Origin: Comamonas testosteroni | Lineage (GTDB): Bacteria; Pseudomonadota; Gammaproteobacteria; Burkholderiales; Burkholderiaceae_C | DNA length: 64,000 bases | Assembly: GCF_003569915.1 (NCBI RefSeq) | Contig: NZ_KZ984454.1 | Span: 1 to 64,000 of the forward strand | Direction: 5' to 3' | Part shown: positions 35,103-45,225 of the stretch, piece after piece | Layout of the letters: the number at the start of each line of letters is the position of its first letter | Numbering within the stretch: the stretch's first letter is position 1 | The notes under the pieces: generated by a model | The model's input: the letters and a program-made list of their open reading frames with translations, nothing else | Told to the model about the DNA's origin: nothing | Databases searched by the model: none | Made by a program: the position numbers and the translations under genes

Positions 35103-37796
35103 TTATTCGTCAATTTCCGGCTGTTCCAGCACGGGCAGGCGAATGGTGAACTTTGCGCCTGCTGCTGAAGATGTGACCTCAAGGCTGCCGCCATGGGCCT
35201 GAACAATATGTTGCGCCAAAGCCAGACCCAACCCCATGCCTGACACGGCTGACTCACTCACACCTCGTGTAAACGGCTCAAACAAATGCTGCACGGCCAC
35301 ATGGGTGGGCAAGCCAGGACCGTTGTCTTCAATCACCAACAGACAGTCGCTGTCGGACACCTGGGCGCTGATGGTAATTAGCGTACCTTGCGGCGTGTAC
35401 TTGGCGGCGTTGTCCAGCAGGTTGACCAGTACGCGCTCCATCAGCGCTGCATCCACATTCAGCAGCGGTAAATCTGCGGGTAACCGCGTCTGCAGCACAT
35501 GAGTGGACAGGCGCTCATGCAATTGCTGCAGGGTGCTGCCCACCAGTTCGTCCACCGGCACCCACTCGCGCTGCAAGTGGACACCGCCTTGCTGAAGTCG
35601 AGCCATGGTCAGCAGGTTGTCCACCAATTGCTGCATGGCTTGTGACTGACTGCCAATCTGCATCAGCATATCCCTCACAACACCGGCCGAAGTGTGTGGC
35701 AATGCGGCCTGGGCCGCGCCCAAAATGCTGGTCAGTGGCGTACGCAAATCATGTGATACCGCAGACAGCAGCGTATTGCGCATGCGCTCGCCCTCCATGG
35801 CCACCTGGGTTTGTTGGGCCACATCGACAAAATGCACACGCTCCAGAGCCAATGCGATCTGGCTGGCACAGGCTTCCAGCAAACGATGCTCCTCGGGTAC
35901 ATGCAACTTGTCGGGATTGCACAGCTGCAAAACCAGCACGCCGCGCGCACGTACCGGGGCCATCAGCGGAACATAAAGCGCAGGCGCAGCGGCCAGCGTA
36001 TCCGTGCCATGGCCAGCCCTCTGACCATGCTCCATGCTCCAACGGGCCACGCTGGTATCTATGGCAGCTTCACTGGCCTTGGCGATATGCAACTGTTCAT
36101 CACTGTCCGGCAACAGCAGACCGATCTGCGCATCAAACACCCCGGCCATGGTGGACAGCGCAATTTCCGTGACCTGAGCCTGCGTCAGCGCACCCGACAG
36201 ATCACGCGCCAGCCTTGCCAGAGCGCTCGCTCTGCGTTCGCGCTCTGCCGCCACACGCGCCTCATGCCGCAGCCGCGCCATGAGCTGGCCGCAAACCAGG
36301 GCCACTCCCAGCATCAGGCAAAAAGTGAAGAGGTACTGCGTGTCGTTGACGCTGAACGAGTTGCGCGGCGGTACAAAGTAGAAGTCAAACAGCAACACCG
36401 ACAGCAAGGCAGCCCAGGCACCCGGCCCGCGCCCCCAACGCAAGGCCGACAGCACAACGATTAGCAAAAACAGCATGACCACATTGGCTGGATCAAAGAC
36501 CTGCAGGAGCAGTTCGGCCAATGCTGTCGCGGCAAAGCAGGCCAGCGTTGCGCCCAGATATCCTGTCCAAGATATTTGGCCTTCTGTCTCATTCCGACTG
36601 CGCAAAGCGCTCTCATTTTTGGAGCTATTGACCGAAAGAACGAGCACATCCAGCCCTGGATCGAGCAAAGCAATCTGTTCAGGCAGGCTACGGGGCCGCC
36701 AAGGCAGCCAGCGATTCAAACGCTGCTGCACACGAGCCAGCACCAGATGGCTGGCATTGCGCTCATGGGCATAAGCCACCAGCGCTTGAGCCACATCGGC
36801 ACCGGGAATGGTTGCGGTATCCGCCCCCAACCGCGCGGCCAGTGCCAGTGTCTTGAGCACAGCCTCTTGCGCAGGGCGTGGCCGGTGCTGGCGGTCTGGC
36901 GCATCCACATAGACCGCGACCCACTCTGCTTCCAACCGCCGCGCAAGCCGCGCCACCTGGCGCACCAGCGCGTCATCTCCGACGCGGCCACCAATACCAA
37001 CGAGCAAACGTTCACGTGCTGGCCAGACCTCACCAATCGCCTGATCTCGCCGGTAGTCGCGCATGTCTTCATCGACACGATCGGCGGTGCGGCGCAGGGC
37101 CAGTTCACGCAAGGCCAGCAGATTGCCCAGACGGAAAAAATTGCGCGATGCGCGCTCGGCCTGCTCCAGCGGATAGACCTTGCCCGCCTTCAGACGCTTG
37201 AGCAGCTCCTCAGGTGGAATATCGACGACGATGACTTCGTCGGCGTCATCAAAAATATGGTCGGGGACGGTCTCATGCACCTGAATGCCGACGATGCCGC
37301 TAACCACATCGTTGAGACTTTCAAGGTGCTGAACATTGAGCGTGGTCCAGACTTCTATGCCAGCGTCCAGCAGTTCCTGCACATCCTGCCAGCGCTTGGG
37401 GTGGCGCGAGCCAGCCACATTGCTGTGCGCCAGCTCATCAAGCAGCAGCACATTGGGGTGACGTGCCAGCGCGGCATCCAGATCAAACTCAGCCAGCTGT
37501 CGGCCTTGATAGATCACACTGCAACGCGGCAAAAGCTCCAGCCCATGGAGTTGCTGTTCGGTCTCTGCCCGGCCATGCGTTTCCACCAGCCCGACCAGCA
37601 CCGAGCGCCCGGCTTGACGCTCGCGCTGCGCAGCGGCCAGCATGGCATAGGTCTTGCCAACTCCTGCGTTGGAGCCAAAGTAGATGCGCAACTTGCCGCG
37701 CTGCGCCTGCTTTTGCTCGGCCTGCAACTGGGCCATCAGCGCGTCCGGGTCGGGACGTTCGGGCGTTGCAGAGCTATTGCTGTGGTTCAAGGCCAT
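35103..37796 (-). CDS. kdpD: Potassium-responsive sensor histidine kinase
   Basis: This 897-residue sensor has the KdpD N-terminal ATP-binding domain (GSNAGVGKTYAML; VLLLDELAHSN) and a USP-like domain. Four membrane helices follow (ATLACFAATALAELLL; VVMLFLLIVVLSAL), then a GAF-like domain and the kinase core with H box SAVSHDLRTPL, N box NLLDNAAKYTPQG and DNGPGLP. This is the full KdpD architecture. A trace of the dispersed repeat (TTTTTGGAGCTATTG near 36618) falls in the linker before the first membrane helix. It lies 28 bases after kdpB and is cotranscribed with it. Confidence 0.96.
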   Translation of the reverse strand: MALNHSNSSATPERPDPDALMAQLQAEQKQAQRGKLRIYFGSNAGVGKTYAMLAAAQRERQAGRSVLVGLVETHGRAETEQQLHGLELLPRCSVIYQGRQLAEFDLDAALARHPNVLLLDELAHSNVAGSRHPKRWQDVQELLDAGIEVWTTLNVQHLESLNDVVSGIVGIQVHETVPDHIFDDADEVIVVDIPPEELLKRLKAGKVYPLEQAERASRNFFRLGNLLALRELALRRTADRVDEDMRDYRRDQAIGEVWPARERLLVGIGGRVGDDALVRQVARLARRLEAEWVAVYVDAPDRQHRPRPAQEAVLKTLALAARLGADTATIPGADVAQALVAYAHERNASHLVLARVQQRLNRWLPWRPRSLPEQIALLDPGLDVLVLSVNSSKNESALRSRNETEGQISWTGYLGATLACFAATALAELLLQVFDPANVVMLFLLIVVLSALRWGRGPGAWAALLSVLLFDFYFVPPRNSFSVNDTQYLFTFCLMLGVALVCGQLMARLRHEARVAAERERRASALARLARDLSGALTQAQVTEIALSTMAGVFDAQIGLLLPDSDEQLHIAKASEAAIDTSVARWSMEHGQRAGHGTDTLAAAPALYVPLMAPVRARGVLVLQLCNPDKLHVPEEHRLLEACASQIALALERVHFVDVAQQTQVAMEGERMRNTLLSAVSHDLRTPLTSILGAAQAALPHTSAGVVRDMLMQIGSQSQAMQQLVDNLLTMARLQQGGVHLQREWVPVDELVGSTLQQLHERLSTHVLQTRLPADLPLLNVDAALMERVLVNLLDNAAKYTPQGTLITISAQVSDSDCLLVIEDNGPGLPTHVAVQHLFEPFTRGVSESAVSGMGLGLALAQHIVQAHGGSLEVTSSAAGAKFTIRLPVLEQPEIDE

Positions 37797-37824
37797 GGTG
37801 CTGCCATTGTCAGTGTTTTCTGCC

Positions 37825-39915
37825 TCACACCAGCCCCAAGGCCGTCAGCAGCATATCAATCAGTTTGATGCCCACAAACGGCACGATCAGCCCGCCCAGG
37901 CCATAGATCAGCAGATTGCGGCGCAACAAGACGGCTGCACCCACAGCGCGGTACGACACACCGCGCAAGGCCAGCGGCACCAGCGCAATGATGATCAGCG
38001 CATTGAAGATCACTGCACTCAAGATGGCCGAATCGGCGCTATGCAACTGCATCACATTGAGCGCCGCCAGTTGTGGATAAGTGCCGACAAAGGCTGCCGG
38101 AATGATGGCGAAGTACTTGGCCACATCATTCGCAATGCTGAAGGTGGTGAGCGCGCCGCGCGTCATCAGCATTTGCTTGCCGGTTTCCACCACCTCAATC
38201 AGCTTGGTGGGGTTGCTGTCCAGGTCCACCATATTGCCGGCCTCCTTGGCCGCTTGCGTGCCGCTGTTCATGGCCACGGCCACATCGGCCTGGGCCAGCG
38301 CGGGGGCGTCATTCGTGCCGTCGCCCGTCATGGCCACAAGACGGCCAGCGGCTTGGTGAGAGCGAATCAGCTGCAGCTTGTCTTCGGGCTTGGCTTCGGC
38401 CAGATAGTCGTCCACCCCAGCTTCGGCTGCGATGGCTGCTGCCGTCAGCGGGTTGTCACCCGTCACCATCACGGTCTGGATGCCCATGCGGCGCAGCTCG
38501 GTAAAGCGCTCTTTCATGCCGGGCTTGACTACGTCCTTAAGCTCGATCACGCCCAATACCTTGGCGCCATCGGCCACCACCAGCGGTGTGCTGCCTTTGC
38601 GCGAGACATTGTCCACCACCAGTTGCACCTGGGCGGGAAAGCTACCGCCCAGAGCTTCGACATGGCGGCGCACTGCATCGGCAGCGCCCTTGCGCAGGCT
38701 GCGCGGGCCTTCAGGCATGGAGAGATCCACACCACTCATGCGTGTTTGAGCCGTGAAAGGCACCAGCTCCGCCAGGAACTCCGACATATTGCGTTCCGGC
38801 AGTTGGTGGCGTTCTTTAGCCAATGCCACCACACTACGGCCTTCGGGCGTTTCGTCGGCCAGTGAAGACAGCTGCGCGGCCTCGGCCAGTTGCTGGGCGC
38901 TGATGCCGGGGGCTGGCAGGAATTCGCTGGCCTGGCGATTTCCCAGAGTGATGGTGCCGGTCTTGTCCAGCAGCAGCACATCGACGTCGCCCGCAGCTTC
39001 CACCGCGCGGCCCGATGTGGCAATCACATTGGCTTGCATCATGCGGCTCATGCCCGCCACGCCAATCGCAGACAGCAAGCCGCCAATCGTGGTGGGAATC
39101 AGGCAGACCAGCAGCGCAATCAGCACCGCAATACCCACCACCGAGCCAGATCCAGCTTGCGCCACCGCAAAAGTTGAAAACGGCCACAGCGTGACGATGA
39201 CCAGCAGAAACACCAGCGTCAGGCCAACCAGCAAGATGGTCAGCGCCAGCTCGTTAGGGGTCTTCTGGCGCTTGGCCGATTCGACCATGGAGATCATGCG
39301 ATCGAGAAACGACTCACCGGGATTGACCGTGACTTCCACCACCAGCCAGTCCGACAGCACACGGGTACCACCGGTGACCGAGGAAAAATCGCCGCCTGCT
39401 TCGCGAATCACGGGGGCGGATTCGCCGGTGATGGCGCTTTCATCGACCGAGGCCACGCCCTGCACCACGGTGCCGTCCAGCGCAATCACATCGCCGGCTT
39501 CCACCAGCAGGCGCACACCTTTGCGCAACTCGCTGGCGCGCATGGGCAGCCATGAACTGCCGTAATGCGGCTTTTGCAGCACCTTGGCGACGGTGTCACG
39601 CTTCATGCCGCGCAGGCTGGCGGCCTGGGCACGGCTGCGGCCTTCGGCCAGGGCTTCGGCAAAGTTGGCAAACAACACGGTAAACCACAGCCACAGCGCA
39701 ATCGCCAGCACAAAGCCGTTGTTCTCACTCGTGGGCTCCATCAGGTTCTGCAACCACAGCAAGCTGGTCAAAATGGCGCCGAGGTAGACCACAAACATCA
39801 CCGGGTTTGCCCACTGCGTGCGGGGCGAAAGCTTGCGCATTGCGTCCCACAAAGAAGACTGCACCAGCTTGGCATCGAACAGCTTGTTGCCTGCCGTCAT
39901 ATTTTTGGTGTTCAT
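37825..39915 (-). CDS. kdpB: Potassium-transporting P-type ATPase, catalytic subunit
   Basis: KdpB hydrolyses ATP to drive high-affinity K+ uptake by KdpFABC. The 696 residues show TGES ([11 protein letters not shown]), the phosphorylation motif DKTGT with Asp near residue 316, KGAADAV, and [14 protein letters not shown]. The GNKLFD...[10 protein letters not shown] start is typical. It sits between kdpC (upstream gene on the map to the right, 3 bases away) and kdpD. Confidence 0.98.
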   Translation of the reverse strand: MNTKNMTAGNKLFDAKLVQSSLWDAMRKLSPRTQWANPVMFVVYLGAILTSLLWLQNLMEPTSENNGFVLAIALWLWFTVLFANFAEALAEGRSRAQAASLRGMKRDTVAKVLQKPHYGSSWLPMRASELRKGVRLLVEAGDVIALDGTVVQGVASVDESAITGESAPVIREAGGDFSSVTGGTRVLSDWLVVEVTVNPGESFLDRMISMVESAKRQKTPNELALTILLVGLTLVFLLVIVTLWPFSTFAVAQAGSGSVVGIAVLIALLVCLIPTTIGGLLSAIGVAGMSRMMQANVIATSGRAVEAAGDVDVLLLDKTGTITLGNRQASEFLPAPGISAQQLAEAAQLSSLADETPEGRSVVALAKERHQLPERNMSEFLAELVPFTAQTRMSGVDLSMPEGPRSLRKGAADAVRRHVEALGGSFPAQVQLVVDNVSRKGSTPLVVADGAKVLGVIELKDVVKPGMKERFTELRRMGIQTVMVTGDNPLTAAAIAAEAGVDDYLAEAKPEDKLQLIRSHQAAGRLVAMTGDGTNDAPALAQADVAVAMNSGTQAAKEAGNMVDLDSNPTKLIEVVETGKQMLMTRGALTTFSIANDVAKYFAIIPAAFVGTYPQLAALNVMQLHSADSAILSAVIFNALIIIALVPLALRGVSYRAVGAAVLLRRNLLIYGLGGLIVPFVGIKLIDMLLTALGLV

Positions 39916-39918
39916 GGC

Positions 39919-40617
39919 TTACTCCTTGTGCGCACTGGTCTGCAGCGCATCCAGCGCCAGATTCAGGCGCAGCACATTGATGCGTGGCTCGCCCAGCAGG
40001 CCGAATGTGCGCTGCTCGGTGGCTTGTTCCAACACCAGCTGAACTTGCTCTGGCACCAATCCACGTGCCTTGGCTACGCGGGGCAATTGCAGTGCCGCAT
40101 TGGCCACCGAGATATGCGGATCCAACCCTGAAGCCGATGCTGTGACGGCATCGACAGGCACCTTGACATCCGCTGCCAGACCGTTGTCTGCGCGGTACTG
40201 CGCTACGCGCTGAGCCACAGCTTCGGAGAGATCTTTGTGCGTTGCGCCTTGGTTGCTGGCACCTGAAAGCCCAGCGTTATAGGGTGCCGCAATGCTGGCG
40301 CCTTCTTTGTCAGGATCGGGGGCCATGGTGGCGCTGGGGCGGCCGTGGAAGTACTGCGCACCTGTGAACTGCTGGCCAATCAAGGCCGAACCAATGACCT
40401 TGCCATCGCGTTCGATCAAGCTGCCGTTGGCGGCCTGCGGCATCACCCAATGGGCCACGCCCGTGGTGACTAAGGGATAAGCGATGCCCGAGATCAGCAT
40501 CACCACCACAGCGGCGCGCAGGCTGCTGCCCAGCAAACGCATCCAGCCTGCTGCGGGCACCGCACTTTGATCCAGCACCATGACGGGTGCGGAGAGATTT
40601 TGAGAAAGAGATTTCAT
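39919..40617 (-). CDS. kdpC: Potassium-transporting ATPase subunit C
   Basis: KdpC is the single-span periplasmic stabilising subunit of KdpFABC. The 232 residues have a membrane helix (AAVVVMLISGIAYPLVTTGV), then GSALIGQQFTGAQYFHGRPS and the conserved DAVTASASGLDPHIS. ATG 40617 was chosen from the N-terminus; the frame extends upstream without conservation. It lies 55 bases after kdpA and 3 bases before kdpB. Confidence 0.97.
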   Translation of the reverse strand: MKSLSQNLSAPVMVLDQSAVPAAGWMRLLGSSLRAAVVVMLISGIAYPLVTTGVAHWVMPQAANGSLIERDGKVIGSALIGQQFTGAQYFHGRPSATMAPDPDKEGASIAAPYNAGLSGASNQGATHKDLSEAVAQRVAQYRADNGLAADVKVPVDAVTASASGLDPHISVANAALQLPRVAKARGLVPEQVQLVLEQATEQRTFGLLGEPRINVLRLNLALDALQTSAHKE

Positions 40618-40672
40618 GACTTGCTCCTGGGCATGCAGCCGCGTCGAGCTGCATGCCATTGGCAAAAAAGCG

Positions 40673-42379
40673 TTATGTGTAGAGTTGAGCAACGAGCATT
40701 TGCAAGTGCTCAATCACCGGGCCTAGTGCGAGGGCAGGCAAGAAGGTCAGACCACCGACCACCAGCACAACAAACACCAAAAGGCTCATAAACAGCGGCG
40801 TTGCCGTGGGGAAAGTGCCTGCGCCTGCCGCAACAGTGGTCTTGCTGGCCAAGCTGCCAGCCACGGCCATCAGCGGCAGCAAGGTCAGAAAGCGGCCAGC
40901 CAGCATGGCCAGACCAATCGTGGTGTTAAAGAACGGCGTGTTGGCATTCAGCCCTGCAAAGGCCGAGCCGTTGTTGGCCGTGCCCGAGGCATAGGCATAG
41001 AGAATTTCCGAGAAGCCATGCGGACCGCGGTTGTTGAGGCTTGCCACTGCGTCAGGCCAGAGCACGGCCAAGGCTGTAAAGCCCAGAACGGTGCCGGGAT
41101 GGGCCAGCACCGAGAGCATGACCAGCTTCATCTCCCGCACTTCAATCTTCTTGCCCAAAAATTCAGGCGTGCGGCCAATCATCATGCCGGCCAGAAACAC
41201 GGTGAGGATGGCGTACTGGATCAGATTGATCAGGCCCACACCATCGCCGCCAAACACGCAGTTGAGCATCATCTGCGCCAGCGGCGTGATGCTGCCCAGC
41301 GGCGTGAGCGAGTCATGCATGGCATTGACCGAGCCCGTGGTGGCGGCTGTGGTCGTGGTCACAAACAAGGCCGTGTCCACAATGCCAAAGCGCAGCTCTT
41401 TGCCTTCCATATTGCCGCCTGGCTGGGTCTGGCTGTACTGCTGGTCTGCGCCCGCACGTTCCAGCAGTCCGCTGCCGTTCTGCTCTGCCACAAACACCAG
41501 CGCCAGAAAACCGATAAACATCACCATGCAGGCGCCAAACAGCACCCAGCCCTGCTTGCGACGCAGCAACATGGAGCCAAAGGCATAGGTCAAGCCCGCA
41601 GGAATCAGCAGCATCGAAAAGATATGCAGCAGATTGGTCAGCGGCGTGGGGTTCTCAAACGGATGGGCTGCATTCATGCTGAAAAAGCCACCGCCATTGG
41701 TGCCCAGATGCTTGATGCTTTCAAAGCTGGCCACCGGGCCCATCAGCAATTGCTGCTGCGCGCCTTCGAGCGTGGTGGCCGCGGTTTCCGTGCTTAAGGT
41801 CTGAGGAATGCCTTGCCAGACATACACCAGCGCCATCACAAAGGACAGCGGCAGCAGCACACGCCAGAAAACGCGCACAAAATCCACCCAGAAGTTGCCA
41901 ATATCCTGGCTGCTGGAACGGGCCAGACCGCGCACAAAGCCTGCGCCAACTGCTACACCCGTCGTAGCACCGGCAAACATCAGAAAAGTGATAGCTGCCA
42001 TCTGCGTGGCATTGCTCAGGCTGTTCTCGCCTGCATACGCTTGCCAGTTGGTGTTGGTGATAAATGACGAGGCCGTGTTGAACGCCAGATCGGGCGTTTG
42101 CGCCGCAATGCCCAGCGGGTTCAGCGGCAAACTGCCCTGCATGCGCAAGATGAGATAGCCCAGCAGCATCATCACGGCGTTGGACAGCACCAGCGTTACG
42201 CCATAACGCTGCCAGCCCATGCGCTCGTTCGGGTTCACACCAAACGCGCCATAGGTCATGCGCTCCAGCCAGGTATGGTGTTCGCTGGTAAAACAGCGCG
42301 CCAGCCATTTGCCCATGGGAATGGTCAGCAGTATCAACACCGCCAGCACGGCGGTGTACTCCATCAAGGGAATCCACAT
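40673..42379 (-). CDS. kdpA: Potassium-transporting ATPase, K+-binding subunit
   Basis: KdpA is the channel-like subunit of KdpFABC with four selectivity-filter repeats. The 568 residues show [15 protein letters not shown] as the first filter, [20 protein letters not shown] as the second, and [15 protein letters not shown] and [14 protein letters not shown] as later ones. ATG 42379 has GAGGGGA upstream. It starts 10 bases after a 30-codon membrane peptide gene. Confidence 0.98.
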   Translation of the reverse strand: MWIPLMEYTAVLAVLILLTIPMGKWLARCFTSEHHTWLERMTYGAFGVNPNERMGWQRYGVTLVLSNAVMMLLGYLILRMQGSLPLNPLGIAAQTPDLAFNTASSFITNTNWQAYAGENSLSNATQMAAITFLMFAGATTGVAVGAGFVRGLARSSSQDIGNFWVDFVRVFWRVLLPLSFVMALVYVWQGIPQTLSTETAATTLEGAQQQLLMGPVASFESIKHLGTNGGGFFSMNAAHPFENPTPLTNLLHIFSMLLIPAGLTYAFGSMLLRRKQGWVLFGACMVMFIGFLALVFVAEQNGSGLLERAGADQQYSQTQPGGNMEGKELRFGIVDTALFVTTTTAATTGSVNAMHDSLTPLGSITPLAQMMLNCVFGGDGVGLINLIQYAILTVFLAGMMIGRTPEFLGKKIEVREMKLVMLSVLAHPGTVLGFTALAVLWPDAVASLNNRGPHGFSEILYAYASGTANNGSAFAGLNANTPFFNTTIGLAMLAGRFLTLLPLMAVAGSLASKTTVAAGAGTFPTATPLFMSLLVFVVLVVGGLTFLPALALGPVIEHLQMLVAQLYT

Positions 42380-42389
42380 GACGATCCCC

Positions 42390-42482
42390 TCAGATACGCG
42401 CTAAGGCGCGCACAAAGCCCAGCAGCCCGACAAAGCAGACTAGAGTGAGGCCCACAAAAACAAGGTCTTGCAGCACTTGCAT
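42390..42482 (-). CDS. 30-residue membrane peptide between kdpF and kdpA
   Basis: The frame starts [14 protein letters not shown] and ends VRALARI, with a single hydrophobic helix and a basic C-terminus. It lies exactly in the operon: 10 bases after kdpF and 10 bases before kdpA, on the same strand. From memory, similar tiny unannotated frames precede kdpF or kdpA in other bacteria, but I cannot search for them. It could be a second KdpF-like stabiliser. The tight packing argues for real translation. The gene is too short for most gene callers. Confidence 0.6.
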   Translation of the reverse strand: MQVLQDLVFVGLTLVCFVGLLGFVRALARI

Positions 42483-42492
42483 GGCAGCCCCT

Positions 42493-42588
42493 TCAGAATT
42501 TTTCAGGGCGCAGCAGCGCATAGCCCAAATAGGCAAACAGCCCCAGGGCTGTGATGACAGCCAGGGCTTCGATCCAATTGGTGGTCAT
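42493..42588 (-). CDS. kdpF: Potassium-transporting ATPase subunit F
   Basis: The 31-residue single-helix peptide starts MTTNWIEALAVITALG and ends GYALLRPEKF. Its end matches the KdpF pattern (GYLVYALINAEAF in E. coli). KdpF stabilises the KdpABC complex in the membrane. A clean GGGAGGAAATGAA precedes its ATG at 42588. It is the first gene of the kdp operon. Confidence 0.88.
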   Translation of the reverse strand: MTTNWIEALAVITALGLFAYLGYALLRPEKF

Positions 42589-42683
42589 TTCATTTCCTCC
42601 CGCAAGCTGTTCAGCCAGCTTTGTTGCGATGGAGAAAATGTAGAAATTAGGCCGTCAAGAACGGATAGAGATTGTGGTTTGCC

Positions 42684-42705
42684 GCATCAAGATGGCATCA
42701 AGATG
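42684..42705. repeat. Perfect 11-base tandem duplication upstream of kdpF
   Basis: GCATCAAGATG occurs twice in direct succession, at 42684-42694 and 42695-42705. The second copy covers the stop codon of the converging MFS gene. Read on the minus strand, each copy gives CATCTTGATGC. TTGATG with TATCCG 17 bases on could be a weak kdp promoter. Confidence 0.6.
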
Positions 42706-43972
42706 TGGGGCTTAACTTGCCAGCCTGGCTGGCCAGCCATTGCACACGCAGCGCCAGCGCAATCACCAGAGCCAGCACCAGTAGCGCGACTGCCCCAACG
42801 CCCGACCAGCCCCAACGCGCCCAAAACCATCCAGCGCCGGCACCCAGCACGCTGGATCCCATGTAATAGCCCCAAAGGTACAGCGAGGACGCATGTCCCT
42901 TGCTCTGCGTGGCTAGCCTTCCCACCCAGCCGCTGGCCACCGAGTGAGCGACAAAAAAGCCCGCCGTCAGCATCACAATACCGAGCACGATGACGGCCAG
43001 CGGTTGAAACAAAGTCAGCACCACGCCAGCAGCCATCAACAGGGTCCCGGCAATCAGCACCGGGCCACGTCCCAGCTTGTCGGCCAGAGCACCTGCCACC
43101 GGCGATGCCGCCGTGCCCAGAAGGTAGGCGTAGAAGATGTGACTGATCTCCAACTGGCTCATACGATAGGGCTCTGCGCTGAGCAAAAAGCCCGCATAGT
43201 TGTAGATGCTGACAAACACGCCCATCAGACCAAAGGCAATCAGGAACAGCAGCGGCAGCCCCTTGTGCTGCAGGTGACGACTCCAGGCTTGCAGGTGGTA
43301 TCGCGCACCCACCCCTGTTTTCTTGATGAAGTTGCGCGAGTTGGGCAGCAGCCAGACAAAGCCCAGTGCGGCCAGCAAGTCCAGAACCGACAAGGCAGCC
43401 AGCGCATGACGCCAGCCCCAAAATTCCGTCATCGCGCTCATACCCACGCGGCCCAGCATGCCGCCCAGGGCCGTGCCGCCCACATACAGGCCCATGGCAA
43501 AGCCCAGCCCCTTGGGGTCAATCTCTTCAGAAAGATAGGCCATGGCCACAGCGGGCACGCCGCCGAGCAAGATTCCTTCCAGCGCCCGCGCAGCCAGCAA
43601 GGCGTGCCACTGCGGCAAAAAAGAGGCCACCAGATTGCACAGGGCCGCCAGCGCCATGGAGATGAACATCAGCTTGCGTCGCCCCAAGCCTTCGGACAGC
43701 GCCCCTGCCAGCACAATGGAGGCGGCGAGACAGGCTGTGGACACCGACAGCGCCAGCGCGCTCTGCGCCGGGCTGACCGAGAAAGTGCGAGCCAGTTCGG
43801 GCAGCAGCGGCTGCACGCAGTACAGCAGCGAGAACGTGGCAAAGCCCGCCAGAAACAAAGCCACGCTGACGCGCCAGTATTCCGGCGTGCCACGCTGAAT
43901 CCAGACCGGTGCCGGGGGAGAGGAAGACTCGGGAAGTGGGGACGTATTCACATCCTGCGAAGCGCGGTGCAT
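42698..43972 (-). CDS. MFS exporter (YnfM/arabinose-efflux-like)
   Basis: This 424-residue protein with 12 predicted helices has an N-terminal cytosolic tail. Family traits are FSLLYCVQPLLPELARTF, GALSEGLGRRKLMF (motif A) and GTALGGMLGRVGMSAMTEFW. It resembles YnfM and related drug/proton antiporters. ATG 43972 (MHRASQDVN) was chosen over an upstream in-frame ATG because no conserved sequence precedes it; no clear ribosome-binding site was found. Its 3' end contains one unit of an 11-base tandem repeat. Confidence 0.87.
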   Translation of the reverse strand: MHRASQDVNTSPLPESSSPPAPVWIQRGTPEYWRVSVALFLAGFATFSLLYCVQPLLPELARTFSVSPAQSALALSVSTACLAASIVLAGALSEGLGRRKLMFISMALAALCNLVASFLPQWHALLAARALEGILLGGVPAVAMAYLSEEIDPKGLGFAMGLYVGGTALGGMLGRVGMSAMTEFWGWRHALAALSVLDLLAALGFVWLLPNSRNFIKKTGVGARYHLQAWSRHLQHKGLPLLFLIAFGLMGVFVSIYNYAGFLLSAEPYRMSQLEISHIFYAYLLGTAASPVAGALADKLGRGPVLIAGTLLMAAGVVLTLFQPLAVIVLGIVMLTAGFFVAHSVASGWVGRLATQSKGHASSLYLWGYYMGSSVLGAGAGWFWARWGWSGVGAVALLVLALVIALALRVQWLASQAGKLSPTS

Positions 43973-44052
43973 GGCGGGGCAACGAAAACCAGTAGCAATG
44001 CGGCTATTGTGCGCTTCGCCCGTCACCAATCAGCCGCTGTGCCTATTTTCAG

Positions 44053-45147
44053 CTATGCCATCACCAGCACATGCCCAACCTGTGGCTCCACACGCCCGTT
44101 GCAAAGGTCTTGCACCAAAGTTTGCGCAGCCCCCAGACCTTGGTGCTCCTGCACAGTCATCCAGGGCTGCTGCACATCAGCCACACGCCGGATAAAAGCC
44201 AGTTGCGCCGCGTTAAAGCGCTGGTTGACAACATCCGTTCCCCAGTCCGCATTGCGCTTGCGGATTTGTACCGGGGCAAAGTAGAACTCGGACTTGGGTC
44301 CTGGCAAGCCGGTATCGCGCAGGAACTGCGTGTTCTGGGCAGAACCAGCAAAGCAGTCATACACCAGAGCATCGCCAAAATGATGATGCACTCTGGCTCT
44401 CAAAGCCTCATCTCCCGAAAAATCGACGTACAGCGTTGCTACATCGACAGACATGGTCTCCAGATCGTCATAGCTCACCGTGCGGTGATAGCAGCCCAGC
44501 CCCTGTACAAAACCGATATTGCGCTGCGAGGTGAGTGCCACGCGTTCGACCTGCGGATAGTCCGCCAGCCCAAACGCCGTGCCGTAGGCCGTCTTGCTCG
44601 ATGCGCTGGAGATGATCAGCCGGCGAGCGCCGAAGAATGCGTTGTCCTGCAAAAAGTCTGCCAGCATGAACGATGTGATGAACAGTGGCCTGGTCAGCAT
44701 CTGATAGTTCTCGTCCTCGGCGTGATACGCTGGGTCAGCCGTGGTGCGGGTGTACTGGTTGTAGGCAGAGGTCAGCGACAAACGATGCTCAGCGCCGTCA
44801 TAAAAGCCGCGCGCAGACACGCGCACTGGTTTCATCACCAGATGTGAAGCAATCGGCCAGTAGCCGTAGAAGCGCTCTCCCACATTCACGCCCTCGACAT
44901 CAGAGGCAATGACATCGGCAAAGCCCCAGACGGGCATATGGCCCCAGCCTTCTTCGCCCGTGGGGAAAAAGCCCCAGTAATTCATGGCGTCACCAAACGC
45001 GGCGTAGGTGATGTTATTGGTCGTCAGGGCCACGCGGTCAATGCGCAGCAAAGCCTCGCCGCTCTGGAGTGGTGGAAGAGCGGCCTGATGCACGCGGGTG
45101 TGATGCAATGCGGTTTTATCAGTTAGCAAACGGGTCAGCATGGTCAT
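44053..45147 (-). CDS. DUF2855-family protein
   Basis: The 364-residue protein of the DUF2855 family shows RIDRVALTTNNITYAAFGD, WGHMPVWGFADV, GERFYGYWP and SSASSKTAYGTAFGL. The pattern is reminiscent of medium-chain dehydrogenase/quinone-reductase-like folds, with a degenerate nucleotide-binding region. No biochemical function is established to my knowledge. ATG 45147 has GGAGA seven bases upstream; a far longer frame upstream overlaps the divergent TetR gene and is rejected. It is probably controlled by that regulator. Confidence 0.85.
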   Translation of the reverse strand: MTMLTRLLTDKTALHHTRVHQAALPPLQSGEALLRIDRVALTTNNITYAAFGDAMNYWGFFPTGEEGWGHMPVWGFADVIASDVEGVNVGERFYGYWPIASHLVMKPVRVSARGFYDGAEHRLSLTSAYNQYTRTTADPAYHAEDENYQMLTRPLFITSFMLADFLQDNAFFGARRLIISSASSKTAYGTAFGLADYPQVERVALTSQRNIGFVQGLGCYHRTVSYDDLETMSVDVATLYVDFSGDEALRARVHHHFGDALVYDCFAGSAQNTQFLRDTGLPGPKSEFYFAPVQIRKRNADWGTDVVNQRFNAAQLAFIRRVADVQQPWMTVQEHQGLGAAQTLVQDLCNGRVEPQVGHVLVMA

Positions 45148-45225
45148 GAAATGTCTCCTTCTCAAAGAGGTTTTGGCACTCAGCTCACTGTATGGCGGCA
45201 TGCCTGCCCATGGGTTCGGAAACGC

